64,000 nucleotides of DNA. Source: Cordilura impudica (Eukaryota; Arthropoda; Insecta; Diptera; Scathophagidae). The notes beneath the pieces were generated by a model that was given only the letters and a program-made list of their open reading frames with translations, ran no database searches and was not told where the DNA came from. The position numbers and the translations under genes were made by a program. Shown here piece after piece: positions 45,969 to 57,889 of the stretch. The stretch's first letter is position 1. The number at the start of each line of letters is the position of its first letter. The stretch is from the NCBI GenBank assembly GCA_963682025.1, contig OY821520.1:135168738-135232737 (forward strand), in the 5' to 3' direction.

Positions 45969-48824
45969 TATACCCTCCACTACAGTGTGCAGAGGGTATA
46001 TATAAGTTTCTCATTCCGTTTGTAATAATTAGAAAAAAAATTTTGGACCCCATAAAATATATATATTTGTGATCCATATAAAAACCGGAGTTGATATAGC
46101 GATGTCCGTCTGTTCGTCTGTGGAAATCACGATGACGGCATCAATCAGGCAGCTAGGGGTGCTCTTTGACATAAAAAATGATTCATTAACATCCTGAAAA
46201 GTTTGCTATTTAAAATCGTCCAAATCGATCAATTAGCGCCCGAGATTTGAATGAAGAACTAAAGAAAAATTCTTTAACAAATATAATTTTCTATGTTGTT
46301 CTTGTCACGATCACGCCCTCAATAGCACAGCCAGGGTGATCATTTTTAGTGAGAATGATTCACCGAATTCATGGGAAGATTTCTATTTCAAAAATCATTA
46401 AAACCGGGGAACAGGTCCAGGGAAATCTCTGAAAAAGTAAAAAAAAAAATTAAAAACATGATGTTTCTATATTGTACTTGTTGTTATTCTAAATGTTGCA
46501 TTGTTGTCATAGCTGGACTTGTTGTTTTTGTGGTCGTTGTGGTAATAGTATAATAAAAACAAACCCTTTGTACATTTTTTTTTATCAATTCTGGTAGAAA
46601 AATTTGAAAGTTTCCATTGCTTTGGCATCACTGAAAAAATTTACTAGATCATTTCTGTCATTGCCACGAGCATGCCTGCAAAGTTTCAGATCGATTGGGT
46701 TACGGGAAAGGGGTTAAAATCGATCCAAAATTTGTTCGACAAGCAGACACTACGAGTTAATATAAAGGGAGTTAAAATTCACCAACATCTAAAGCAAATA
46801 ATGCAAAAATACCTAGTTGTTAAAAAAAAAGAAAACAATTTATGTATTAATTTATTTAAAGAGAAATAACAAAAATAACTTTTGATGTTGTATTTTTTGT
46901 GTGTGATATTTACATATGCATACATACACATATTAAATAATACAAATAATATACATATATTATATATATGTATGTACGTATATCCATATTAACTGCATGT
47001 TAAAAATAAATCGGTATATTATTTTATTTACATAAAATTCTGCAATATTTTGTTGTGGGGAAAATACATTTCTTTTGCATTAACAGAGTGTCACTTTATT
47101 TTGCCCAGCGTGACTATGCCGCAGTAGATGGCGCCACAATTTTTGTTCTAATTAGCTTTACAATAGTTATTTCTATTTTAACATGAATGTCAATATTTTC
47201 ATCTAGATATCATACAGAACAATGTTAAGAGTATACACGGGCTGGTCTTTTATTTCATATGGTTTTTCATTATTCTTCTACAAATATGAACATAAGTTTG
47301 GCATGTTAACTTTTTGTTGTCTTTATAAAATAGAGTTACCGAGTTCATCAATGAGTTTTTGCTTTCACAACAGTTCTACATAGTTATATAGAACTATTAT
47401 TCTGCTTTACCTACAAATTATCTGAAAGCGATTACATATGGTTTTTAAAAATTGTTTATAATTACTAAAGCATTATTATTCACATAAATACAAAATTGCA
47501 CTTTTTAAATTTTCCATTCAAATTTAGGAAAATATCAATTCTAAAAACTAGAATTAAAATTGTTATCTAAACGACAACCATTTTTGTGTTGTTTACTCAA
47601 ACGATAAAAACTTAAATTTTTAGGTTGAAATGTCGTCATACATAAATAAAAATCATAAAATATTGAAAATATTTTGCTTTTATTAAAAAACTTTTTTATA
47701 TAAATAAAAAAATTAAATATCATATTCAATTCATTATTTCAGTTTCAAATAAATAAACAGAAATATTAGTAAAAAAAAAAAATAGAAATATTAAACTTAC
47801 ACATAAAATCATCCTGTCAAACACGAAGTAATTTGTTTTTTCTATTCTTCATTGTGTTTTTCGCTTATTTTGACAGAGATGCCACTCGTTTACAATTTAA
47901 ATAAATAGAAAAATAGATTTGTCGACTGTTGTTAAGATGTATGTACTTAGTGAATCACTTAATCCTTAGTGCAAATAACAATAGCTGTCGATATGTTTTG
48001 CGATTGTCGGATCGTTGAAATTTACAGAATCGCACTACAGAAAACAGTAATTTAAATTCAATGAATTTTAGAAAACCTTAAATGATATATAAGAATTGCG
48101 AACATAAAAATTGTTTCATAAATAATCGCAATTTGATGAGAATGTTATTTATATATAAATTTTCACAATTTTTTTTGGATGATAATTTGAAGTTTTTCAG
48201 AAAATAAAGATAACAAATTATTTTATTTAAAATGTTTGGGACTTTTGGTTTTTTGCGTTTGGCAACCTTAATTTAACTATTTATTATTACAAATTTATTC
48301 TCCATGTTTTCAAAATATGGCAATATTTTAATTAAAAAAGTTGAGAGAGCTTTTATTTTTTGGTTATTATTTTGTTACTCCATCCGACCCATATGGCCGC
48401 AATGAAGAAATATTTGGCCAGTTAAAAGAAACTATACAGCCATCTCCAATTAGCACGATTTAATGCATATAGCCACCCTATACAACCATTACCTTTGCAA
48501 TGGAGGTTAGGGCGAGCTATTTAATTGGAAAAAACTAAATTAAAAGAGAAGTTATGTGATATAACCGGAAACGCATGCATATAGGTATATAACCTAAATG
48601 CATGGCGATCAGCAACCACGATGACCAAAAAGGAAACACCGAAATAAATCCGAAATAATAGAAAAGACGAAAACCAACCCAAAGAATTTTCTGAAATAAG
48701 TTGGTATTAAGTTTAACAAATTGTTTACTCTTTCCTATATTTTGTTTACATTTATTATCAATACTCAAGCCGAGGTGGAGGGTATCAAAGATTCGGCACA
48801 GCCGAATTTAACACTTTTACTTGT
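45969..48824 (+). mobile_element. HINE-B copy 3, complete (2856 bp)
   Basis: TATACCCTCCACTACAGTG start, short GTCY run at 46105, CTCF-like motif at 47122, AGCCGAGGTGGAGGGTATC, stem-loop TTCGGCACAGCCGAA, TTACTTGT end. It provides the uninterrupted ATTATCAATACTCAAGCC site (48754-48770) that Helitron H1 hit in HINE-D copy 1. No Rep or helicase gene; the frame at 46672-46869 is repeat DNA. Confidence 0.8.
47122..47137 (+). promoter_or_regulatory. CTCF-like motif in HINE-B copy 3
   Basis: CAGTAGATGGCGCCAC, identical to copies 1 and 2. Confidence 0.35.
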
Positions 48825-49120
48825 TTTGTATTAATTTAATGTTTTTGAAAAAATTAAATAGACAAACCCCTGAATATGTCAACAAGAAATTGACGTAATG
48901 TTGGGAGAAATATGTAATAAAAGGTTTTTTATTTACATTAATATAATAGACCCAATTAGTTTAACAAAAATGATATATAATTTAAATAACTTGGCCAAAA
49001 AATAACAAACAAACTTTAAAATGTTGGTATTTGCCCAAGGCAACCTTTCTTCTTATAATAATCCATTCATTAAACTGAATACAATTTGCCCCAATCTGAA
49101 AATTAAAACCTTTTACAGGA
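48825..49120. other. Flank of HINE-B copy 3
   Basis: AT-rich; probably part of the decayed T5 element that follows. Confidence 0.35.
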
Positions 49121-49411
49121 CCAATTATAGATGAAATCATTACTGGTGATGAATTAGAAAATGCAGAATCTGCTCAAACTGAGGAAGATGGTGATGTCCA
49201 CAATAAACCGAGGCATTCTGCTGCTTCTCAAACAATTGAAAAAGAAAGAGAAAAAGGCCGATATGAAATACTAACACCGAGACTTGCTACTGTTTTAGGT
49301 AAACTAAAAGCAAGTTCAAGAGATTCGGTAGCAGTTCTAGATGCAGTTGGGCTAAATACTTTAGAATATATTATTTATCGAAATTCTTACGTAAGCAAAG
49401 TGACATTTTAA
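49121..49411 (+). pseudogene. T5 transposase-like gene, N-terminal fragment
   Basis: Open without a start codon: an acidic segment (DEIITGDELENAESAQTEED), a basic patch (IEKEREKGRYE), then LTPRLATVLGKLKASSRDSV and LDAVGLNTLEYIIYRNSYVS before a stop. This matches the N-terminal part (LTPRLAAALD..KVSDRDAV type) of an arthropod transposon-like protein group whose later part is at 52141-52960. Function inferred from family only. Confidence 0.5.
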
Positions 49412-49719
49412 GAAAAGCTCTATGCGAAAATATTAAATCATTATGTTCTTTGAACCCTGAACTACTACTATAATTCTTTTATAGTTCAAAAGTTGTTACA
49501 TAATGAAAGTCATAATTAGGACATTTTTTTTAGAAAATAATAACAAATAAGAATTAAAACATTTACACAAATTTAGCAATATAAATTTAATATTACAATT
49601 TTAAAAATATAAATGGGGAGTTGATTATCACGGTCAAGGACTAAAATGAAATACAAGTAAATAGGACAGCAATTTAGAAAGTTAAAGTTAAGAAAATATG
49701 TAGTTAGAATTGGATATAT
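49412..49719. other. Between T5 fragment and LINE fragment
   Basis: Frame decays after 49411 (one further stretch around 49415-49500 may be out of frame). The rest is non-coding AT-rich. Confidence 0.35.
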
Positions 49720-50526
49720 TTAATTGTTTCTAGTAATGTAGTCGAAAAGTGATTGATTCCTTGCAATTAGTTTTAAGTTTGTAGGTATGGTGTTCCAGAG
49801 TTTAATGGCATTAACGAGGAAGAATCTGCTGGTGTTTAGGTGGCTGAATCGTTGAATAATCAATGTCATACATCTTGTAGACCTACCGAGATCAATATTC
49901 TCATGCAGATTCGCGGGTGTTTTCTGCTGAAGTAATTTATGTAGGAATAACAAGTTTCTCATTCGAAGAAAGTCCACTAAGTCACAACAAGTTCATCATT
50001 TTTCTCCACCCTGATATGCTACTAAACCGCCGCACACCATAGACATATCGCATAGCATTATTAAAAGGGACCTGCAGCTTATGCAAAGAGTGGGCTATAA
50101 ACTTCAGCGGAATATGAAATTAGTGGGAGTATCAACTATCAAATTCCTGGAAGTAAATCAAACTTAAGTTTATATCTACTAGTTGGTAAAACAGTTGATT
50201 TATCTGGATTAAGCAATAGTCTTTGTTAACCTTGTAAATCATCAACATATGCATGAACTCCGACATAGATATAAAGTTTCTAATGGCATAACATACTTCC
50301 ACTTCGGTACCAGCAGAGGATTCAAAAGTAGAGAAGCCGTTAGCAAGAGATTGAAGGTTAGATCCATTGTAAGGGCTATTTGTCATAGTAGTTGTACAAA
50401 AGGAATCATTTAACCCATTCGGGTCTAGACAGCAATCGGAAGATCCCCGGGAGTTGATGCCTTATTTCTTGTTATTCTTCCATAACTGACCTGATGCTCA
50501 AGCCATTGAGCAAAATAAGTCCTCTT
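49720..50526 (-). pseudogene. LINE reverse transcriptase, decayed 3' part
   Basis: Leftward translation contains AYVDDLQ (YVDD active site at 50238-50249), LNPDKSTVLPTSR, LQVPFNNAMRYVYGVRRFSS, FLRMRNLLFLHKLLQQ, then FFLVNAIKLWNTIPTNLKLI near the end. These are the palm, thumb and C-terminus of a CR1-type LINE. At least three frame breaks. The right side meets the foldback element. Confidence 0.7.
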
Positions 50527-51659
50527 GGCGGTAGGAAATATCGCCTAAAGAAAAATCGCAAAATAAAAAAATAAAAATCGCCCAAAAATTCCATACAAAA
50601 TTGGGTTAAATTTCATATGAAAAAACACCCAAATTTATTGGTTTTTTTTCTTTATTTTTGGGCTTAATTTCATTTAATAAAATTGGGTAATTTTTCATTA
50701 CGAAAAATCACCAAAAGATAACATATGAAAAATGGCCCAAAATTGTTCCATTTGGAGTTTTCAAATAACTGTTGGTACTTCATGTTTATTACTTGGATAA
50801 AAAGGTAAGTGCGCCTTTCTCCATAAATGAGAAGGATTAGTTTTGTTTGGTTGTAAATACTTTGGACATAAAATATATGTACAGAAACAAACTGAAAATT
50901 AAAAATTTTTAAAAAAAATCGCGCGATTTTTGGAAGCAAAAACTAAAAGTATAAAATTTTGACAAAAATTCGCGCGATTCTCATTCTCCGCAATAGAAAC
51001 AAACTGAATCAATATATCCTACAAATAACTTTAAAACGCTAAATGTTTTAAATATGAAGATATTTCCCTTCATATTTGTTTTAATGGATAAAAAAAACCA
51101 AAAAGTGTTACGACCATCTATTCAATTACATAAATAATAATATATTTAATTTGGAGGCATACAGTTTCATGACCTACTTTGAAACTGCATTGCAAAGTTC
51201 TTTAAAAAAAATTTCCTAACGCAAAACACTACGGTTGCTGGTTTAATTTCTACCAAGCAATTAGGCGCAATCTCCCAATACAGTATTGTTGCCTTGCCGT
51301 CATTTGAAATACTTCAATGAGTGCGTACTTAAATTGCAGGCAAAAAGTTAGGCTGAAGGCTTAAACCAGTACTTCTGTCCATACTGTCGCGGATCTGCTG
51401 AAGAAGCAATGAATGTTTCCATTTGAAAATAAAGAACATTTTTCATAATATGGGTGATTTTTCTTTTATTTTCGGCAAAAAATCGTTTTTCATATTTGGG
51501 TGATTTTTCGTTTCTTTTTGGGTTGTTTTTCCTTTTTTTTGGGCGAAATTTTGTATTTTTATTTTTGGGTGATTTTTCATTTTTTGGGGCAATATTTAAT
51601 TTGGGCGATTTTTCCTTTTTATTTGGGCGATTTTTCTTTGGGCGATATTTCCTAACGCC
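50527..51659. mobile_element. Foldback element with GGGCGATTTTT repeats
   Basis: The left end GGCGGTAGGAAATATCGCC mirrors the right end GGCGATATTTCCTAACGCC. Inside each end GGGCGATTTTT or its complement recurs every ~20-40 bp. Flanks GTCCTCTT (50519-50526) and TTCCTCTT (51660-51667) look like an 8-bp target duplication with one change, as in hAT or P-type elements. No transposase. A related fragment is at 60195-60350. Confidence 0.65.
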
Positions 51660-52140
51660 TTCCTCTTTGCTTGACGAGTAACCAAATTGGCCCAATTTCT
51701 AGCCCTGATATACGGCACTCTATTACAAAGCGATGGATGTCATTTCCAGGTATTATAACAACAGCCTCGTTCACATATAGATCATCTAACAGTATCTTAG
51801 TACCAAGGACATGATCAATTTTTCACATACAAACTTCGTTCTGGAACATATCTATTAAATAAGCAAATAAGTAATAATAACATCTAATTTTCTATCAACT
51901 GTGGATTGAAACCTGTAGTCATTTAAGTCTGTGGTGGACAGTTCGGAATATAATAAGGGAAATTGACAGAGTTATAATCTCTAAATGTGACACGTCAAGA
52001 ATATTCACTTCTATTTCGTTTTACATTAACAGTGCAAAAGAGAAGGTCATGATGCGATATAAAGGATAAGTAACAATTCAGACTCAGAAATCGAACTCAA
52101 GTCGAGTAAGTGCGGTCTATAATTTGAATATATATTAAAT
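51660..52140. other. Possible LINE upstream remnant
   Basis: On the minus strand 51700-51830 reads HVLGTKILLDDLYVNEAVVI and IPGNDIHRFVIECRISGLEI without a stop. It looks like former coding sequence, possibly of the LINE interrupted by the foldback element. Family not recognised. 51850-52140 shows nothing. Confidence 0.35.
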
Positions 52141-52960
52141 ATGCCTGGTATACCAGCAGGCACTGGCTTTAAATATCTTTTGCCGTTTATGTTCGACACA
52201 ACCGCTTCGAACACTGGAAAGTTTAACGGAGTTTGTAACCTTTTAGAAAGAAGAATTGGTCGAAATATTTTATTCCTGGAATGCAGAGACCATATTTATG
52301 AAATTGTTTTAGCAGCTGTGTTCACGGAAGCAAACGTTGGAGTATCTACTGTCCGGAAACAGTAGTTTTTAAAAAATTTAAAAAACATTGACCAAAACTA
52401 CAACAGGATGCTTTTTTCAGTGGATTGACATGACCAAGAATCAGTTAAATTTTAGTAGGTACAAGAGATAACATTTTGTGATTTGCAACTGAAAAAGTTT
52501 TAGAAGAATTTTCACGTAATGAATGCGAAGAATTATTAGATTTAGTAATAATATTCTTAGGAGGAAGTCCATCTAGAGGAATTACATTTGAAAAAACTGG
52601 TCCTTTCATTTAGCCAGATGGCTGGCCAAAAATACTTATTTTTTGAAATCGATTTCCTGAAATCATCGAAATTGGTTTAATGCTGATAAAGCAGACCTAG
52701 CTACTGTAAATGACATCGACTTCTTAAGAAATTTTAAAAATTGCAAAAAAAAAAATATTAACCACGATAGAGCAGAGAAGGCAATATAAAAATTTTTTAA
52801 CCATCTTTATTATATGAATGAAGAAAGTGTAGGTTTTGCTTTATTCGATGATAGAATCGCTATCGAAACTAAAGCCAAGCTTGTTGCGAAATTAGTGGTA
52901 ATATTTCTGAAGACGATAGTGTGGAAGAAAAAGCTCACGATTACACATCAAAATCTTAGT
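52141..52960 (+). pseudogene. T5 transposase-like gene, C-terminal part
   Basis: A 74-codon frame gives GIPAGTG, then MFDTTASNTGKFNGVCNLLE and RNILFLECRDHIYEIVLAAV. After several breaks it continues as EEFSRNECEELLDLVIIFLG GSPSRG (52507-52590) and NHLYYMNEESVGFALFDD (about 52800). The order matches a recurrent arthropod transposon-like protein with signature FDTTASNTG..GAC and CRHHIyEivL. The region between GTG and FDTT, usually about 20 residues, is deleted. Together with 49121-49411 it is one old element, opened by LINE and foldback insertions. Superfamily not assigned. Confidence 0.6.
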
Positions 52961-53569
52961 GGTTTTGCAAAAATAAAAATATATAAATAATTTATTAATT
53001 TTGGAGGAATTATTCTCCAAGAAACTTTAAGATTTCTGAAGATTTTTTAAAAAGAGACACAAGTGTATGGAATGATTTACCCAAATATCGTAGAGGAAAA
53101 AAAATAAATTTGAACTTATAAATAGTAAATGACTGCGCCGAAAGAGGAATTTAGTTAAATCAAGAATACCATGAAAAAAAAAACCAACAAAGATTATGAT
53201 CAGAGGCAACATTTCTTCAAAGTAATATACAATTTTAATACATCTTAATATAATTTGAGATTTAACACATAAATTTTTTTTCAATTTTAGGTTGAACAAA
53301 ATTATAGACAACAATTTTCAAAGGAAGCCAATTTACAAAATTTTAAAGGTGATTATTACTAAAGTGTTCTTGAAATTATTATATGAAATAGTTCAATACA
53401 AATTACATGTTTTTAATAATTTTATAGTGACATTCACAAACATTGCATTTTTGAAGTACATGTAAGTCATATTGACCCCAACGAGAGTGAAGGGTTAATG
53501 TTATTTTATTTTTCGTAAATATTTTATTTACCAATATCAGATTATTAAACAAACTTTTCACAATATTAG
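52961..53569. other. AT-rich, nothing recognised
   Basis: Probably the T5 element's 3' part; no gene recognised. Confidence 0.35.
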
Positions 53570-53900
53570 GTTTTGTTCAATATATATTAAAAAAATATGA
53601 CTGTATGATCAACAAGGCACGGAATGGTTCATTTTTCCAAAACTTTTTCTGAATATTACCAACAATACTTGGAGGAAAAAATTTTACAGTTTCCATGTCA
53701 AACAAACACATTTCTTTAAAAATACTGTAAGAAAAAAAATTTTTTATTAAAATTTGACTCCTGACCTCCTTGGGGCAGCACTTAGAGTCCGATTTTGCCA
53801 AAAGTTTTCAGCAATTGCTTTTTTTTACCAATTGGCATAACATTCCACCGGGCTTCTTTAAAATTCAGGAAACACATTTCGTTCATATATTTCAATGCCG
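53570..53900 (-). repeat. Unknown dispersed repeat G, copy 2
   Basis: Reverse copy of the 43610-43800 segment: GGCAGCACTTAGAGTC, TTACCAATTGGCATAACATT and ATTAAATTTGACTCCTGAC-like blocks. The two copies share the order of blocks. Nature unknown. Confidence 0.45.
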
Positions 53901-54290
53901 CCCTTATGTATATGCTATATATGTATTATTTTTTCTATAATAAATGTATTTATATTCTCAATCATATTTAATCCACAATATATTAGGTTACTAATAGACA
54001 TGCACACATATTAGGTGCGTGTCCATGTATGATAAATATCAATTAAAATTAATTCATGCATGAGTTAAAAACCTAAATTCATATGTTGCATAGACTTATT
54101 TTCTACATAAATTAGCAATCATTAATTATAATAAAAATAATAAAATAATGTACACAATGTATACGAAATGTTTGGTTTTCAAATTAAAAGATGCTAAAGG
54201 GTTTTTTTTAATGGTTTGAAGAAAAATGTCACAATACATTTCAAAATAGTCTACTCACCAGATTCTTCCTACGTCACACTGTGGACCACT
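53901..54290. other. Flank of T3
   Basis: AT-rich with ATATATGTATTA-type simple sequence; nothing recognised. Confidence 0.35.
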
Positions 54291-54402
54291 AGGGTGGCCC
54301 TTAATAAAAAACGTGTTCAAACTCTCGGTCGCACCCCCTAGAAATATGCGAATAGCAAAAAAGTGAGAAATACAAAGTTTTGGGCCAATCAAAAAACATT
54401 TA

Positions 54403-54893
54403 AGGTGCTATTACACGATGTGTTTTTTACATATGTACTGTCGCTTTTTTTATCCATATGAAATTCCGCATGTCTGTCAAAATTGTCTTTTACATACGAT
54501 TCATAATTTCAGCTATCACACGTGCATATGTATTTCCGTATGACATAACCTCTAAATGTAAACAACAGCTGATTTAATTTGTGAATTTACAAAAATTTAT
54601 TGTTAAAAAAAATGTTATATATTTTTTAATTGTTAATTAATATTAAACAATTTATTTTTCTTTCAATATTAATCTCTATAATTTACACTGTTTTTCTTTC
54701 GCCACAAGCAGTGTTGTATTTTCATATGTTTGTCATGCCAAAATAAAACCTGTTCTAATTGAAAAATGTACATGTGACTTTCCTCATGTATTGTATATAA
54801 ACAATGTTTCATATGTATCACACGATGTGTACAACTTTTGTTGCGGGAAAGTTTGACAGTACATATGTAAAAACACATCGTGTAATAGCACCT
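54403..54893. mobile_element. PIF/Harbinger-like MITE (491 bp) in T3 left arm
   Basis: Inverted ends AGGTGCTATTACACGATGTG with ~38-bp arms, flanked by TTA (54400-54402 and 54894-54896). The T3 right arm near 57785-57805 shows the empty site with a single TTA, which confirms the 3-bp duplication. The reverse frame at 54669-54878 is not a recognisable gene. Confidence 0.8.
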
Positions 54894-55067
54894 TTAGAGG
54901 TGGCTCAACGCGATTGAAAATTTCAAGTGTGTTTATATGGGGAAAAAATGACTTTTTTTTTCAGATTTTACAAAAATTTCGCTCTATAGTTTAATTTTTC
55001 CGACAAATTGTTATATAACTCCGGATCAGTATTAAATTATCTTTCAAAAAAGCTAAAAAAATCGAGC

Positions 55068-55282
55068 GCCCCGGTAGGTGAGTAGGTAGCGTGCTCGCCT
55101 ATCATGCGAGGGGTCGTGGGTTCGATTCCCACCAGAGGCTTTGGTTTGTCGCTGCAAAAAAAAAAAATGAACACACTACTCCCTCTTTCCTCCTTAACCT
55201 ATTCTCCTGAGGTCAACACAATGCACTGCATCTGTAGGCGGCATCCCCTGAGTGTTGATTAATTAAAAAAAAAAAAAATAAA
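55068..55282 (+). mobile_element. tRNA-derived SINE
   Basis: A tRNA-like head (55068-55139) with pol III A box TAGGTGAGTAGG (55075-55086) and B box GGTTCGATTCC (55119-55129). The anticodon stem CTCGC/GCGAG closes loop CTATCAT; the T arm GTGGG/CCCAC is perfect. The acceptor ends (GCCCCGG / CAGAGGC) pair imperfectly, so it is not a functional tRNA. An unrelated body (AACACACTACTCCCTCTTTC and on) follows, then an A-rich tail at 55266-55282. The loop reads ATC at the anticodon position. Confidence 0.75.
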
Positions 55283-57091
55283 AACTCGCCAAGAAATAGC
55301 AAATGCCCCAGACCACTTTTGTGCCAAAAAAAACTAGGTCATGAAATTTGATGGCATTTTTTCAACTTTAAGAAATTAATTAAAGCCAACATTTTGTTTT
55401 CGTCTCTATACCTGTAAGTACTCAGATATAAGGTATAGTTTTATTACCACCTTGTTAACCTATTAAGCATTGAGACCGAAAATGGAGTTTTTTTTAAATA
55501 AAATTTTGAAAACTCCTCTTTCAAGTTTTGAAAAATTTTCTTCAACAAAATTTAAAAAAATTGATCTAGCTCTTTAAGATCTTATTGAACACATACTTTA
55601 GATTAACTGTGCGAATTTTTAGGTAAATCCCTAATCCGGAATTGTTTTGACAAGGATTTTATATTTGCGGATTTCGAGAAAAATGGGATTTTTGTAAAAT
55701 ATTCTGTACATGTACTCTTTCTAAATACTTTGTATCAAAAATTCACCACTTTTCTACTTTTAAATGTTATGTTTTATCTCAATAGCCTAGGGTTTCGGAA
55801 AAAATATTACGACCCTATTAAACCTTTTGGAATTGGGGTCACATATGACCCCAAGCTAATAACAAACAATTTATAAAAAATTAAAATATTTTGTAAGTGC
55901 TATCGAATTTTTAGATGCGACGCGCAAAATATAATAACTTAATGTGTAGAACTTCCGTTCCTAAAATTTGCGATAAATCGGATGACACTAACCCATTATT
56001 TGCCAAGGCCAGCTTTGGATTTTAAGATATTTTTAAATAAAAATTACCGAAAACGAGTTTTTCTATTAAACCCGATGAAACCACTATTTAGAATATAAGA
56101 AAAATAATTCGGTTAATTTTTATTTATTTAACCCTTCAGTGTTCCTGGGATCAAAATAATCCATTGTGATATATCTTTGCTGCAATTATCTGCTCACGAA
56201 TATAAATTAAAACAACTTTTAAGCAATTTTGTTATAAAATTATTTTATGTATAAAAACTTTCTATATTTTTTCTAAATAAAATAAGAAGACCCACGAATT
56301 ACCCAAAGCTAATAAAATACATTTAATTCAAAAGAATATGAAATATAAAATTAATATAATAATATAAAATGAAAGAAAAGCAATACTTATTGCAAGTCGT
56401 AAGCGATTACATAAAACAATTTGAATCGCACACTAAATCATCCTTAAATACACCCAAATAAATAGAATTAATTTTATATTTCATATTCTTTTGAATAAAT
56501 TGTCTTTATTTTGAATTTTTTGAATAAATCGTCTTTTATTAGCTTGGGGTCATATGTGACCCTTATTCCAAAAAGGTTAATGGATGAAATATGAAATATA
56601 AAATAGGATAAAATATAACATTTAAAAGTAGACAAGTGATGAATTTTTGATACAAAGTATTTAGAAATAGTACATTTACAGAATATTTTACAAAAATCCC
56701 ATTTTTCTCGAAATCCGTAAAAATGAAATCCTTGTCAAAAAAATTCTGGCATTGGGATTTACCTAAAAATTCACTGAGTTAATCTCTAACATGCATTTAA
56801 GCATACCATAAAGAGCTAAATCAATTTGTTTAAATTTTGTTTAAGAAAACTTTTCAAAACTTGAAAAAATAGTTTTCAAAATTTTATCCAAAAAAATTTC
56901 CATTTCCGGTCTCAATGCTTAATAGGTTAACAAGGTGGTAATAAAACAATACTTCATATCTGAATGCTTACAGGTTTTGACACCAAGACAAAATGTTGGC
57001 TTCAATTAATTTCTTAAAGTTGAAAAAAATGCCATCAAATTTCATGACCTAGTTTTTTTGGCACAAAATTTGCTATTTCTTGGCGAGTTTT

Positions 57092-57603
57092 TATACCCTA
57101 TACCACTATGTGGTTTGGGTATAATGACTTTATGCTGCTGTTTGTAACAACCAAAAATATTTAACCTACACCCATCTTTAATTATACCGATCGAATCAGA
57201 ATCACACTCTGATTCGATTTAACGATGTCCGTCCGTCCGTCTGTCTGTGTGTCCATGTAAAGCTTGTAATCAAACTGCAGGTCGCAAATATGAATATATT
57301 TTGATCAAATTTGATATTTGATCTTTTATCAGCCATGGAATGAACGCTATTGAAATTGGTGAGAATTGGTCCATGTTCAGACCTAGCCCCCATACAAATG
57401 GCCCCTATGAAATCAACATATATTGCCATAAGATCCAAATTATCGTACAAATCTTAGTCAAATTGGGTTTGTATGTATATATTACATTCATTAATCAGTA
57501 GTCCAAAATGATCCCTATTGGACAACTCTTAGTCATAGGCCCCATATAGAGCTACTTTCCGGTCTTCACTTAAATCTAGACCGACTATAATTTTCTTACT
57601 TGT
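57092..57603 (+). mobile_element. HINE-A copy 11, internally deleted, in T3 right arm
   Basis: TATACCCTATACCACTATGT start, GTCCGTCCGTCTGTCTG at 57228, end TCTAGACCGACTATAATTTT CTTACTTGT. It lacks the third quarter of the element and half of the palindrome. T3 arm sequence continues on both sides. Confidence 0.75.
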
Positions 57604-57889
57604 TATTAGATGTTGAAGTTTTATATCTTTTTGGAAAGATAATTTAATACTGATCCCGAGTTATATAACAATTTGTCGGATAAATTAAGAAATTTTCGTT
57701 CTATAAAATTTCTTAAAATCTGAAAAAGGGTCATATTTTCCCCCTATAAAACACACTTGAAATTTTCAATCGCGTTGAGCCACCTCTAAAAGTTTTTTGA
57801 TTGGCCTAAAACTTTGCTATTCGCATATTTCTAGAGGTGTGACCGAGAGTTTGAACACTTTTTTTCTCCATATAATGAAGGGCCACCCT

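Larger units (their letters stand above)
54291..57889. mobile_element. T3: 3.6-kb non-coding inverted-repeat element
   Basis: Left end AGGGTGGCCCTTAATAAA, right end ATGAAGGGCCACCCT. Arms of over 1 kb can be followed inward: TTGAAAATTTCAAGTGTGTT; ATGAAATTTGATGGCATTTT; TATTAAGCATTGAGACCG; GGTCACATATGACCCCAAGC near 55838, inverted near 56546. The spacer (about 55865-56540) has a smaller inverted repeat and no gene. Three later insertions sit in the arms: a MITE and a SINE in the left, HINE-A in the right. Class unknown; a deleted DNA transposon is most likely. Confidence 0.7.

Noticed and set aside
55068..55139. Possible functional tRNA gene
   Set aside because: Acceptor stem mismatched, an ATC loop that does not fit a normal tRNA set, and a SINE body with A-rich tail directly attached.
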